DNA of 64,000 nt. Origin: Pararhodobacter zhoushanensis (GTDB taxonomy: Bacteria > Pseudomonadota > Alphaproteobacteria > Rhodobacterales > Rhodobacteraceae). The position numbers and the translations under genes were made by a program. This document shows, piece by piece, positions 20,641 through 28,378 of the stretch. The stretch is taken from the NCBI RefSeq assembly GCF_003990445.1, contig NZ_REEZ01000001.1, forward strand, positions 62,001-126,000, read 5' to 3'. How positions within the stretch are numbered: the stretch's first letter is position 1; every line of letters starts with the position of its first letter. The notes beneath the pieces are model-generated. The model was not told where the DNA came from and did no database searches. It saw only the letters and a program-made list of their open reading frames with translations.

Positions 20641-21797
20641 GCGGCACCGGCCGAGAGAAGCTGCCGACCGGCCCTGCCCTGCGCGAAGGCAAGTCGCCCG
20701 CCCGAAATCGTCGCCTCGACGCTTTGCGTGTCGGGGTTCATCACAACCAGATCGGCGCGCTGCCCAGCCGCAAGCCGTCCGCGATCCGTCAGCCCAAGGA
20801 TCGCTGCCGGTCGGGTCGAGATCATCTCCCAGGCAGCGCCAAATCCCAATGTACGCTTGTCGGCCAATGACCACGCCGCCTGCGACAGCGCCGGGTAGTA
20901 ATAGTCCGACACCAGCGCGTCACACAGCCCGTCCGCAATCAGCCCTTCTGCGGCGATATTGCCCGACTGGCTGCCACCGCGCACCACATTGGGCGCGCCC
21001 ATCAGCACTGGTTCGCCAGCCTTGCGCGCGGATCTGGCTGCCGCAACCGTGGTTGGAAACTCGGCAATCGGTGCACCGATACTACGGAAGAACCCACGGA
21101 CCGCCGCGTCGCCGTCATCATGCGAGCCCATTGTCACACCCTCATCCCCCAGACGCGCCGCCAGTTCGCACAGCGCCTGCGGCACCTGCGCGTCCCTGAG
21201 TTGCGCCTGCTCGACAATCGTCAGCAACTCGCGCGGGTGGCGGCCCTGCTGCGCGGCCCATCCGGCAAAGCGTTGGGGCTTTTGTTGGGCCATCTCAAGC
21301 GCTTCGGCGAGGTGGTTGTTGAACACCACGTAGTCCACGCCGTAGCGTTTCACCGCAGCCAACAGACGGGGATGCTCGTCCACGACATGCGTTTCCAGCC
21401 GGATCTGCACGCGGATATCGGCAATCAGATCGGCGCGCATGGCGTCCACCGCCTGCAACAACGCCTCGGTCGCGTCGGCGCTGCGAAAACCGCCCTCCCA
21501 GCTCCAGCTTTGCGCCAGCCAGGCGGTGGTCACGCCATTCGCCGCCAGCTCGGCCGCTACCGAGCGCAGGGCGCGGGCCTTGTCGAACGGTGCGGCGGGC
21601 CGGGGTGTCAGGTGACGCTCGAACCCGTCGCCGTGCAGATCGACGATGCCGGGCAGAAGCAGAAAGCCGCTCAGATCGACCGCGCGCGCGGGGCCGTCGG
21701 TGATGTGGCCGTCGGCCAGTGTCAGCGGGGCGTCGTGCAGGATGGCGTCGTTCAGGACGCGGGCGCCCGTCAGGCGGATCGGGGGAAGCAAGGGCAT
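20637..21797 (-). CDS. PhnM-like amidohydrolase, paralogue A
   Basis: A 386-residue amidohydrolase-superfamily protein related to alpha-D-ribose 1-methylphosphonate 5-triphosphate diphosphatase. It keeps the metal site HGD in DLHGDGFERHLTPRP, the SHDDGD segment, IAEFPTT, GAPNVVRGGSQSGN and the late TDRGRLAAGQRADLV. It is clearly diverged from the second PhnM at 28379-29515, e.g. HGDGFE against HTDNLE. It sits next to phnF on the same strand with a GGAG ribosome site. It may act on a different nucleotide-sugar phosphonate or be a redundant PhnM. Confidence 0.85.
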   Translation of the reverse strand: MPLLPPIRLTGARVLNDAILHDAPLTLADGHITDGPARAVDLSGFLLLPGIVDLHGDGFERHLTPRPAAPFDKARALRSVAAELAANGVTTAWLAQSWSWEGGFRSADATEALLQAVDAMRADLIADIRVQIRLETHVVDEHPRLLAAVKRYGVDYVVFNNHLAEALEMAQQKPQRFAGWAAQQGRHPRELLTIVEQAQLRDAQVPQALCELAARLGDEGVTMGSHDDGDAAVRGFFRSIGAPIAEFPTTVAAARSARKAGEPVLMGAPNVVRGGSQSGNIAAEGLIADGLCDALVSDYYYPALSQAAWSLADKRTLGFGAAWEMISTRPAAILGLTDRGRLAAGQRADLVVMNPDTQSVEATISGGRLAFAQGRAGRQLLSAGAA

Positions 21798-21854
21798 AGC
21801 GGTCTCCAGTGGTCGCGCCCTCTATCCCGCGCGCCGATGACAGCGCGGTGACGG

Positions 21855-22568
21855 TCAGTCGGGGATAACGCTCAACGTCACCCGTTCGCCGGCGAAATGC
21901 GCCAGACCATATTCGACCGGTGTCCCGTCAGGCCCCAGATTGAGCGACTCGGCCCTGATCACCGGATCGCCCCGGCGCAGTTGCAAATGCCCGGCCAGCA
22001 AGGCATCCGCAGCGCTGGCGGTGATCTTTGTCCAGGCGCGGGTGTAGTCGGGCACCCCGCAGGCCTGAAGCGACTCCGTCACGCCCAGCCCCGAGCCGAT
22101 TGCCGCCGCCATCCCGGGCAAGCGCGCCTGCGGAAAGGCCGAGCGGAAATGGCCAATGACCACGCCGTCGGACAGCGTAAGCCCTTCGACCCTGAGCACC
22201 TCATCCCCGGCAGCAAGGTGCAGCGCCGCTGCCTCATCCTCACTCGCCGCAAAGGCCTGCACGCTGAGCACCTTGCGCCCCGGAACGCGGCCCGTTGCCG
22301 ACAGCGCGCGGTGAAAACGCATGCGGCGGGTGAGAGGGTATTCGGTCGGCTTGGCCGCCACAAACACCCCCGCCCCGCGCCGCGCATAGACCGTGCCGCG
22401 TTCGGCCAAATCAGCAATCGCACGGCGGACGGTGTGACGGTTGACGCCGAAACGCTCGGCCAGTTGCGCCTCGGTCGGCAGTTTCGCACCGGGGGCCAGG
22501 CCTGCGGCAATCTCTTGCCCGAGCATGTCGGCGATGCGGCTCCACAGGGGTTGATCGCGGTCTGTCAT
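21855..22568 (-). CDS. phnF: GntR/HutC-family phosphonate regulator
   Basis: A 237-residue regulator. Residues ~5-72 form a GntR winged helix (LPTEAQLAERFGVNRHTVRR) and ~90-235 a UTRA ligand-binding domain (GHFRSAFPQ; PVEYGLAHFAGERVTL). It is divergent from phnG with a 77-bp gap that contains a palindrome, the expected layout for a repressor of its own gene and the phnG operon. The ligand is unknown; UTRA domains bind small sugars, phosphates or amino acids. Confidence 0.92.
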   Translation of the reverse strand: MTDRDQPLWSRIADMLGQEIAAGLAPGAKLPTEAQLAERFGVNRHTVRRAIADLAERGTVYARRGAGVFVAAKPTEYPLTRRMRFHRALSATGRVPGRKVLSVQAFAASEDEAAALHLAAGDEVLRVEGLTLSDGVVIGHFRSAFPQARLPGMAAAIGSGLGVTESLQACGVPDYTRAWTKITASAADALLAGHLQLRRGDPVIRAESLNLGPDGTPVEYGLAHFAGERVTLSVIPD

Positions 22569-22605
22569 CGAAATTTCACGTGACCTTGGGACGATGGAAA
22601 GCTAG

Positions 22606-22639
22606 AACAAGTCTAGTTGTATAGTTATCTAGACAAGTT
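22606..22639. promoter_or_regulatory. Probable PhnF operator in the phnF-phnG gap
   Basis: AACAAGTCTAG (22606-22616) and CTAGACAAGTT (22629-22639) are inverted with 9 of 11 positions complementary and a 12-base AT-rich spacer. GntR/HutC proteins bind palindromes of this size with GTCTAGAC-like cores. It ends 6 bp before the phnG start, so a bound repressor would block initiation of phnGHIJKLN. Confidence 0.65.
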
Positions 22640-22645
22640 GGCAAG

Positions 22646-23086
22646 ATGTCCACACGCACACCCTTCGACAGAAAAGCCGCCATGGGCCTGCTGGCCCGCG
22701 CCCGCCCCAACCGTCTGGCCGCCGTCTTTCCCGACATGCCCGACAGCACCCTGCTGCGCGGTCCCGAAACCGGCGCGGTGATGGTGCGCGGGCGGCAAGG
22801 CGGCACCGGCGCACCGTTCAATCTGGGCGAGGTGACGATCACCCGCTGCTCGGTCCAGCTTCCCTGCGGCACCGTCGGCCACGCGCATGTGCAGGGTCGT
22901 GACAAGGCGCATGCCCGCCGCGCCGCCGTGCTCGACGCGCTGCTGCAAACGCAGGACGCCGAGGCCCTGACCCGCGCCGTGCTGTCGCCTCTCGCCGCCG
23001 AGGAAACCGCGCGGCGCGAAACCCGCGCCCGCAAGGCCGCCGCGACGAAGGTCGAATTTTTCACCATGGTGCGAGGAGACGACTGA
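22646..23086 (+). CDS. phnG: C-P lyase core subunit PhnG
   Basis: A 146-residue subunit of the PhnGHIJ core complex, which transfers ribose-triphosphate from ATP to the phosphonate. Family features: RKAAMGLLARA near the N-terminus, PETGAVMVRGRQGGTGAPFNLGEV in the middle and the CSVQLPCGTVGHAHVQGRDK segment. Length is normal. It opens a tightly packed operon; its TGA overlaps the phnH ATG by one base (TGATG). Transcription starts within the PhnF operator region. Confidence 0.95.
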   Translation: MSTRTPFDRKAAMGLLARARPNRLAAVFPDMPDSTLLRGPETGAVMVRGRQGGTGAPFNLGEVTITRCSVQLPCGTVGHAHVQGRDKAHARRAAVLDALLQTQDAEALTRAVLSPLAAEETARRETRARKAAATKVEFFTMVRGDD

Positions 23087-23670
23087 TGACAGCGCTGTCC
23101 ATGAATGCCGAAGCCATGACCGGCAGTTTCACCGATGCACCGGTGCAAGCCGCCCATGGTTTCCGCGCCGTGTTGCGCGCGCTGTCGCAGCCCGGTGAAA
23201 TCGTCACGCTCTCGGGCGCGACCCCGCCTGCGCCGATGTCGCCCGCCGCGGGTGTTGTCGCACTGGTGCTGCTGGATGGCACGACGCCCGTGCATCTGGC
23301 CGGCGCGCATGATTGCCCGGCCCTGCGAGACTGGATCACCTTTCAAACCGGCGCGCCCCTTGTGGCCGCTGAGGCGGCAATGTTCGCGATTGGCACGTGG
23401 CAGGCGCTGACCCCGGTCACCCGTTTCGCCATCGGCACACCGGAATACCCCGACCGGGCAGCAACGCTCATCGTCGAGAGTGACCACCTCACCGCTGAAG
23501 GCACCACCCTGCGCGGCCCCGGCATCGACGGCAGCGCGCAACTATCCCTGCCCGAAACCGGCGCCTTCCGCGCCAACCGGGCGCTTTTCCCGCTGGGCTT
23601 CGATACGCTCTTTTGCTGCGGCGACCAGCTTGCCGGTCTGCCGCGCAGCACCATCGTGGAGGGCCGCTGA
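23086..23670 (+). CDS. phnH: C-P lyase core subunit PhnH
   Basis: A 194-residue structural subunit of the C-P lyase core complex. Conserved stretches are FRAVLRALSQPGEIVTL, LVLLDGTTPVHL and the C-terminal NRALFPLGFDTLFCCGDQLAGLPR. PhnH has a PLP-transferase-like fold without PLP and is thought to help assembly and substrate recognition. It shares one base with each neighbour's start or stop. The N-terminus could alternatively begin at the Met six residues in. Confidence 0.94.
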   Translation: MTALSMNAEAMTGSFTDAPVQAAHGFRAVLRALSQPGEIVTLSGATPPAPMSPAAGVVALVLLDGTTPVHLAGAHDCPALRDWITFQTGAPLVAAEAAMFAIGTWQALTPVTRFAIGTPEYPDRAATLIVESDHLTAEGTTLRGPGIDGSAQLSLPETGAFRANRALFPLGFDTLFCCGDQLAGLPRSTIVEGR

Positions 23671-24740
23671 TGTATGTCGCCGTCAAGGGTGGCGAGCGCG
23701 CCATCGACAACGCCCATGCGCTGCTGGCCGAAGAGCGCCGGGGCGACCCTGCGGTCCCCGAACTCAGCGTTGCGCAGATCCGCGAGCAGATGACTCTGGC
23801 GGTCAACCGGGTTATGGCCGAGGGCTCGCTCTATGACCCCGATCTGGCGGCGCTGGCGATCAAACAGGCGCGCGGGGATCTGATCGAGGCGATCTTCCTG
23901 ATCCGCGCTTACCGCACCACCCTGCCCCGGCTGGGCCACTCGAACCCGGTCGATACCGGCGCGATGGCGGCAGTGCGGCGGGTCTCGGCGACCTACAAGG
24001 ATCTGCCCGGCGGGCAGGTTCTGGGACCGACCTTCGACTACACCCACCGGCTGATCGACTTCGCGCTGGCCGCTGAGGGTGAGGCCCCGCGCGCACCACA
24101 AGCCGAACCGCTTGGCCCTGTGCCGCGCGTCACCGGTTTTCTGGACCGCGAAGGCCTGATCGAGGCCGAACCGGACAGCGACGCCACCCCGCGCGATCTG
24201 ACCCGCGAACCGATGGAACTGCCCGCCGACCGCGCCCTGCGCCTGCAAGCGCTGACGCGAGGCGACGAGGGATTCATCCTGTCGCTCGCCTATTCCAGCC
24301 AGCGCGGCTACGGGCGCACGCATCCTTTCGTCGGGGAATTGCGCATCGGCGAGGTCGCGGTCGAGATGGAGATCCCCGAACTGGGCTTCGCCGTCGAGAT
24401 CGGCGAGATCACCGTCACCGAATGCGAGACGGTCAACCAGTTCACCGGCTCGAAAACCAAGGCGCCGCAGTTCACCCGCGGCTATGGGCTGGTCTTTGGC
24501 CAGTCCGAGCGCAAGGCGATTTCCATGAGCCTCGTGGACCGTGCGCTGCGCTGGGAAGAGCTGGGCGAGGACAACACCGGCGCGCCGGTACAGGACGCCG
24601 AATTCGTGCTGATGCATGCCGACAACATTCAGGCGACGGGATTTCTGGAGCATATCAAGCTGCCCCATTACGTCGACTTCCAATCCGAGCTTGAGCTGGT
24701 GCGCCGCTTGCGCGCCGGCGCGCAGGAGGCCGCAGAATGA
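23670..24740 (+). CDS. phnI: C-P lyase core subunit PhnI (nucleosidase)
   Basis: A 356-residue subunit that, with G, H and L, makes ribose-1-phosphonate 5-triphosphate from ATP and alkylphosphonate by displacing adenine. Key segments: MYVAVKGGERAIDNAH at the start, YRTTLPRLGHSNPVDTGAM, the HPFVGELRIGEVAVE block and TECETVNQFTGSKTKAPQFTRGYG. Length is close to E. coli PhnI (354). The real start is the ATG overlapping the phnH stop; the upstream in-frame stretch is phnH shadow. Confidence 0.96.
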   Translation: MYVAVKGGERAIDNAHALLAEERRGDPAVPELSVAQIREQMTLAVNRVMAEGSLYDPDLAALAIKQARGDLIEAIFLIRAYRTTLPRLGHSNPVDTGAMAAVRRVSATYKDLPGGQVLGPTFDYTHRLIDFALAAEGEAPRAPQAEPLGPVPRVTGFLDREGLIEAEPDSDATPRDLTREPMELPADRALRLQALTRGDEGFILSLAYSSQRGYGRTHPFVGELRIGEVAVEMEIPELGFAVEIGEITVTECETVNQFTGSKTKAPQFTRGYGLVFGQSERKAISMSLVDRALRWEELGEDNTGAPVQDAEFVLMHADNIQATGFLEHIKLPHYVDFQSELELVRRLRAGAQEAAE

Positions 24741-25603
24741 GCGATTACAACTTTGCCTATCTCGACGAGCAGACCAAACGGATGATCCGCCGCGCGATCC
24801 TCAAAGGCGTCGCCGTGCCGGGCTATCAGGTGCCCTTTGCCAGCCGCGAGATGCCGATGCCCTACGGCTGGGGCACCGGCGGTGTGCAGGTGACGGCGGC
24901 ATGCCTGACGCCCGACGACACGCTGAAAGTCATCGACCAGGGCGCGGACGACACCACCAATGCCGTGTCGATCCGCAAGTTTTTCGAGCGCACGGCGGGG
25001 GTTGCGACCAGCACCCATACGGCCGAGGCAACGATCATCCAGACCCGCCACCGCATCCCCGAGGCGGCGCTGAGCGACGGGCAGATCCTTGTCTACCAAG
25101 TGCCGATCCCCGAACCCCTCCGCTTTCTGGAACCGCGCGAGACCGAAACGCGGCGCATGCACGCGCTTGAGGATTACGGTCTGATGCATGTCAAACTCTA
25201 CGAGGACATCGCCCGCAACGGCGCGATCGCGACCTCGTACGCCTATCCGGTCAAGGTCGAGGGGCGCTATATCATGGACCCTTCCCCGATCCCGAAATTC
25301 GACAACCCCAAACTGTCCAATACCCCCGCGCTGCAACTGTTCGGCGCGGGCCGTGAACAGCGGATCTACGCGATCCCGCCCTTTACGCAGATCGTCAGTC
25401 TCGATTTCGAGGATTACCCGTTCGAGGCCAGCAAAGCCCCGCACGCCTGCGATCTGTGCGCGGATGACACGACCTATCTGGACGAGGTGATCACCGATGA
25501 TCACGGCGGTCGGATGTTCGTGTGCTCGGATACAGACCATTGCGAAACCCGCCGTGACGCTGGCTACCGTGGCCGGTTGGCCCCGCAGGAGGATGCAGCA
25601 TGA
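24737..25603 (+). CDS. phnJ: C-P lyase catalytic subunit PhnJ
   Basis: A 288-residue iron-sulfur radical-SAM enzyme that cleaves the carbon-phosphorus bond of ribose-1-phosphonate 5-phosphate, releasing the alkane and a 1,2-cyclic phosphate. The four Cys ligands/thiyl residues are C238, C241, C263 and C269, with the CX2CX21CX5C spacing of the family. The N-terminal YNFAYLDEQTKRMIRRAILK and GYQVPFASREMPMPYGWGTG are canonical. It overlaps phnI and phnK by ATGA tetranucleotides. Confidence 0.97.
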   Translation: MSDYNFAYLDEQTKRMIRRAILKGVAVPGYQVPFASREMPMPYGWGTGGVQVTAACLTPDDTLKVIDQGADDTTNAVSIRKFFERTAGVATSTHTAEATIIQTRHRIPEAALSDGQILVYQVPIPEPLRFLEPRETETRRMHALEDYGLMHVKLYEDIARNGAIATSYAYPVKVEGRYIMDPSPIPKFDNPKLSNTPALQLFGAGREQRIYAIPPFTQIVSLDFEDYPFEASKAPHACDLCADDTTYLDEVITDDHGGRMFVCSDTDHCETRRDAGYRGRLAPQEDAA

Positions 25604-26376
25604 GCGCTACCCCGCTTCTGACCGTTGACGGCATCGGCAAATCCTACGGTGCGCGGATCGGCTGCGCGGATGTGTCCTTCGATCTGTGGCCCGGCGAGGT
25701 CATGGGGATCGTGGGCGAATCCGGCTCGGGCAAATCCACCCTGCTGGGCTGTCTGGCCGGGCATCTGACCCCTGACACCGGCCATGTGATCTTTGACACC
25801 ACCGCTGACGGCCCGCGGGATGTGCTGGCGATGAGCGAACCCGAGCGCCGGATGCTGGCGCGCACCGACTGGGCCTTTGTCCACCAGAACCCGCGCGACG
25901 GCTTGCGCATGGGGGTCAGCGCCGGCGGCAATGTCGGTGAACGCCTGATGGCAGTGGGTGCGCGCCATTACGGCCAGATCCGCGATCAGGCGACCGAATG
26001 GTTGGGCCGCGTCGAGATCAACGCCGACCGGATTGACGACAAGCCCCGCCAGTTCTCGGGCGGGATGCAGCAACGGTTGCAGATCGCCCGCAATCTGGTG
26101 ACCGGGCCAAGGCTGGTGTTCATGGACGAGCCGACCGGGGGTCTGGACGTCAGCGTGCAGGCACGCCTACTGGACCTGCTGCGCGGGCTGGTGCGCCGGA
26201 TGGGGCTGAGTGCGGTGATTGTCACGCATGATCTGGCCGTGGTGCGCCTGCTGGCGGACCGGTTGGTGGTGATGAAGGACGGACGGATTGTGGAACAGGG
26301 GCTGACCGATCAGGTACTCGACGATCCGCAACACCCCTACACGCAACTGCTGGTCAGCTCGGTGCTGCAGGTCTGA
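25600..26376 (+). CDS. phnK: C-P lyase accessory ATPase PhnK
   Basis: A 258-residue ABC-type ATPase that docks on PhnJ and is needed for C-P lyase turnover rather than for transport. Walker A GESGSGKS, signature FSGGMQQRLQIARNL and Walker B LVFMDEPTGGLDV are complete. Features peculiar to PhnK include the FVHQNPRDGLRMGVSAGGN segment and ERLMAVGARHYG. No membrane partner is nearby in the operon, consistent with the accessory role. A gap of about 60 bp precedes phnL, the largest in the operon. Confidence 0.94.
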   Translation: MSATPLLTVDGIGKSYGARIGCADVSFDLWPGEVMGIVGESGSGKSTLLGCLAGHLTPDTGHVIFDTTADGPRDVLAMSEPERRMLARTDWAFVHQNPRDGLRMGVSAGGNVGERLMAVGARHYGQIRDQATEWLGRVEINADRIDDKPRQFSGGMQQRLQIARNLVTGPRLVFMDEPTGGLDVSVQARLLDLLRGLVRRMGLSAVIVTHDLAVVRLLADRLVVMKDGRIVEQGLTDQVLDDPQHPYTQLLVSSVLQV

Positions 26377-26437
26377 AACCGGGTGCCGGGCTGCGGCCGA
26401 GCAAGGGCGTATTTAAGGCAAGATGAAAGGGCGACGC

Positions 26438-27115
26438 ATGATCGCGGTTCAGGACGTCGAAAAGAGATTCACGCTGCACACACAGGGCGGCGCCGTGTTG
26501 CAGGTGATGGCGGGTGCCTCCCTGTCAGTAGCGCCGGGGGAATGCGTGGCGCTGATCGGGGCCTCGGGTGCGGGCAAGTCCACACTGATGCGGATGATCT
26601 GGGGCAATTACCGCACTGATGGCGGGTTGATCCGGGTGGGCGATGTGCACGTCTCGGGCGCCGAGCCTCGCGCGATCATCGCGCTGCGCCGCGCCACGCT
26701 GGGCTATGTCAGCCAGTTCCTGCGCGTCGTGCCCCGCGTGCCGACGCTGGAGGTGGTGGCCGAGCCGCTGCTGGCGCTGGGCATCTACGAGGCCGAGGCC
26801 CGCGAACGCGCGGCAGAGATCCTGACGCGGGTGAACATCCCCGAACGCCTGTGGTCGCTGTCCCCGACGACGTTTTCAGGCGGCGAACAGCAGAGGGTCA
26901 ACATCGCGCGTGGCTTCGTGCACCATTGGCCCGCGCTGTTGCTGGACGAACCGACGGCCAGTCTGGATGGCAGCAACCGCGCGGTGGTCCTGTCGCTGAT
27001 CGCCGAGGCCAAGGCGCGCGGCGCGGCCATTCTGGGGATCTTTCACGACGAGTCGGCGCGCGCGCAGGTCTGCGACCGCGAGGTCGACGTGACCAGCTTC
27101 GCCGTCGCGCCATGA
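26438..27115 (+). CDS. phnL: C-P lyase accessory ATPase PhnL
   Basis: A 225-residue ABC-type ATPase; with PhnGHI it supports formation of the ribose-phosphonate triphosphate intermediate. Family hallmarks: FTLHTQGGAVLQVM, Walker A GASGAGKS, YVSQFLRVVPRVPTLEVVAEP, signature FSGGEQQRVNIARGF, Walker B LLLDEPTASLD and GIFHDE near the end. I choose ATG 26438 because AAAGGG lies 7-8 bp upstream; an in-frame ATG at 26423 adds five residues. The stop overlaps the phnN start. Confidence 0.93.
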   Translation: MIAVQDVEKRFTLHTQGGAVLQVMAGASLSVAPGECVALIGASGAGKSTLMRMIWGNYRTDGGLIRVGDVHVSGAEPRAIIALRRATLGYVSQFLRVVPRVPTLEVVAEPLLALGIYEAEARERAAEILTRVNIPERLWSLSPTTFSGGEQQRVNIARGFVHHWPALLLDEPTASLDGSNRAVVLSLIAEAKARGAAILGIFHDESARAQVCDREVDVTSFAVAP

Positions 27116-27660
27116 GGGGGCGTCTGTTCGCCGTCGTCGGCCCCTCGGGCGCGGGCAAGGACACTTTGCTGGCGGGCGTCTGTGGCGGGACGGGTCCGCA
27201 TTGGGTGCGCCGGGTGATCACCCGCCCGTCCGCCGCCGGGGGCGAGCCGTTCGAAGGCGTCGACGCCGTTGAGTTCGACCGCCGCGAAGCAGAGGGGGCG
27301 TTCGCGTTGACGTGGCGCGCGCATGGGTTGGCTTACGGTATTCCGGCGGCGGAACTGGCCCCGCTAGAGGCCGGGCGCGACGTGGTCTTCAACGGCTCGC
27401 GCGCTGCGCTGGAGCAGGCGGCGGCGGCGTTTCCCGCGTTGCAGGTGATCGTGGTCACCGCCCCCGTCGCGGTGCTGGCGACCCGTCTTGCCGGACGCGG
27501 ACGCGAGAGCGCCGCGCAGATCGCCGAGCGTCTGGCGCGCGATGTTGCCCCCTTGCCGCCGCATCTGCCGGTGATCGAGATCGTCAATGACACAACGCCC
27601 GCCGCGGGCATCGCCCGGCTCAAGGCCGCGCTTCAGCCCAGTCTGGCGCGGAGGAGCTGA
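27112..27660 (+). CDS. phnN: Ribose 1,5-bisphosphate phosphokinase
   Basis: A 182-residue guanylate-kinase-like enzyme that phosphorylates ribose 1,5-bisphosphate to PRPP, the last step of the C-P lyase route. Walker A is GPSGAGKDT (residues 10-18). RRVITRPSAAGGEPFEGVD is the nucleotide/phosphate loop and ALTWRAHGLAYGIP the typical PhnN segment. The start ATG lies within the phnL stop (ATGA at 27112-27115). The 3' end overlaps the convergent DUF1045 gene by 28 bp. Confidence 0.93.
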   Translation: MRGRLFAVVGPSGAGKDTLLAGVCGGTGPHWVRRVITRPSAAGGEPFEGVDAVEFDRREAEGAFALTWRAHGLAYGIPAAELAPLEAGRDVVFNGSRAALEQAAAAFPALQVIVVTAPVAVLATRLAGRGRESAAQIAERLARDVAPLPPHLPVIEIVNDTTPAAGIARLKAALQPSLARRS

Positions 27661-28295
27661 TGAAAACTGCCATCCTCGGCCTCGCCAAACACGCTCAATG
27701 CCTTGAAAGCAAACGGGCGCGGCAACAGCGGCTCGAACAGCGCCTTGGCCATCGGTTGCAGGACCGCCGTCTGTCCGGCATCCAGCCGGTCGGTCAGCGT
27801 CATGTGAAAGCGAAACTGGTCCAGAACATAGGGGTAGCCGTAGGTTTCCAGCAAGGCGCGCTGGCGCGCGCTGAGCCGCTCGGGCTTGCGCCGCGCGACC
27901 TCGGCCTCGGTCAAGGGCGCGCGCAACCGCTCGAAGCGCGTCACGACTTTGGCGGCGAAATCGTCCAGCGCGGTTGTGTCGCCCTCGGGGATCAGGGCCA
28001 GAAACCCGTCCAGCGAGGCCACGCGCAGCCCGTCAACCACAACGGAACTGCGGCCTGCCGCGAAAATCTCGACAGCGGCGATCAGATCGTCCTCGGACAC
28101 GCCTTCGGCCAGCCGGAACGGTGCCTTGAGCGTGCCATGGAACCCATAACGCCGGGCGCTGAGCGTCAGCGCCGGGAGCATCGCATCCGGTTGCGCCACG
28201 GCTCGCCCGGTCGCCGCGTCGCGACCCAGCCATTGTGCAGCGGCATCGGCAAAGGGCCCGGTGTCGGGCGCGTAATACAGAGCATAACGTTTCAT
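27633..28295 (-). CDS. DUF1045 phosphonate-locus protein (2H phosphoesterase-like)
   Basis: A 220-residue protein of the family found in C-P lyase loci. Two HxT-type signatures, RYGFHGTLKAPF and FRFHMTLT, separated by ~130 residues give the 2H phosphoesterase pattern. No PhnP (metallo-beta-lactamase cyclic phosphodiesterase) gene is present in the window, so this protein may open the 5-phosphoribosyl 1,2-cyclic phosphate made by PhnJ. The start at MKRYALYYAP (28295) is chosen over an upstream Met. It is transcribed against the phn operon and ends inside phnN. Confidence 0.85.
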   Translation of the reverse strand: MKRYALYYAPDTGPFADAAAQWLGRDAATGRAVAQPDAMLPALTLSARRYGFHGTLKAPFRLAEGVSEDDLIAAVEIFAAGRSSVVVDGLRVASLDGFLALIPEGDTTALDDFAAKVVTRFERLRAPLTEAEVARRKPERLSARQRALLETYGYPYVLDQFRFHMTLTDRLDAGQTAVLQPMAKALFEPLLPRPFAFKALSVFGEAEDGSFHQLLRARLG

Positions 28296-28378
28296 GCGTC
28301 CACCTTGCCCGCGTCGTGTCACGGTTCCGTGACGATCTTCGTTCATCTCACTGCCCTAACCTTGCCTCAGGATACCCA

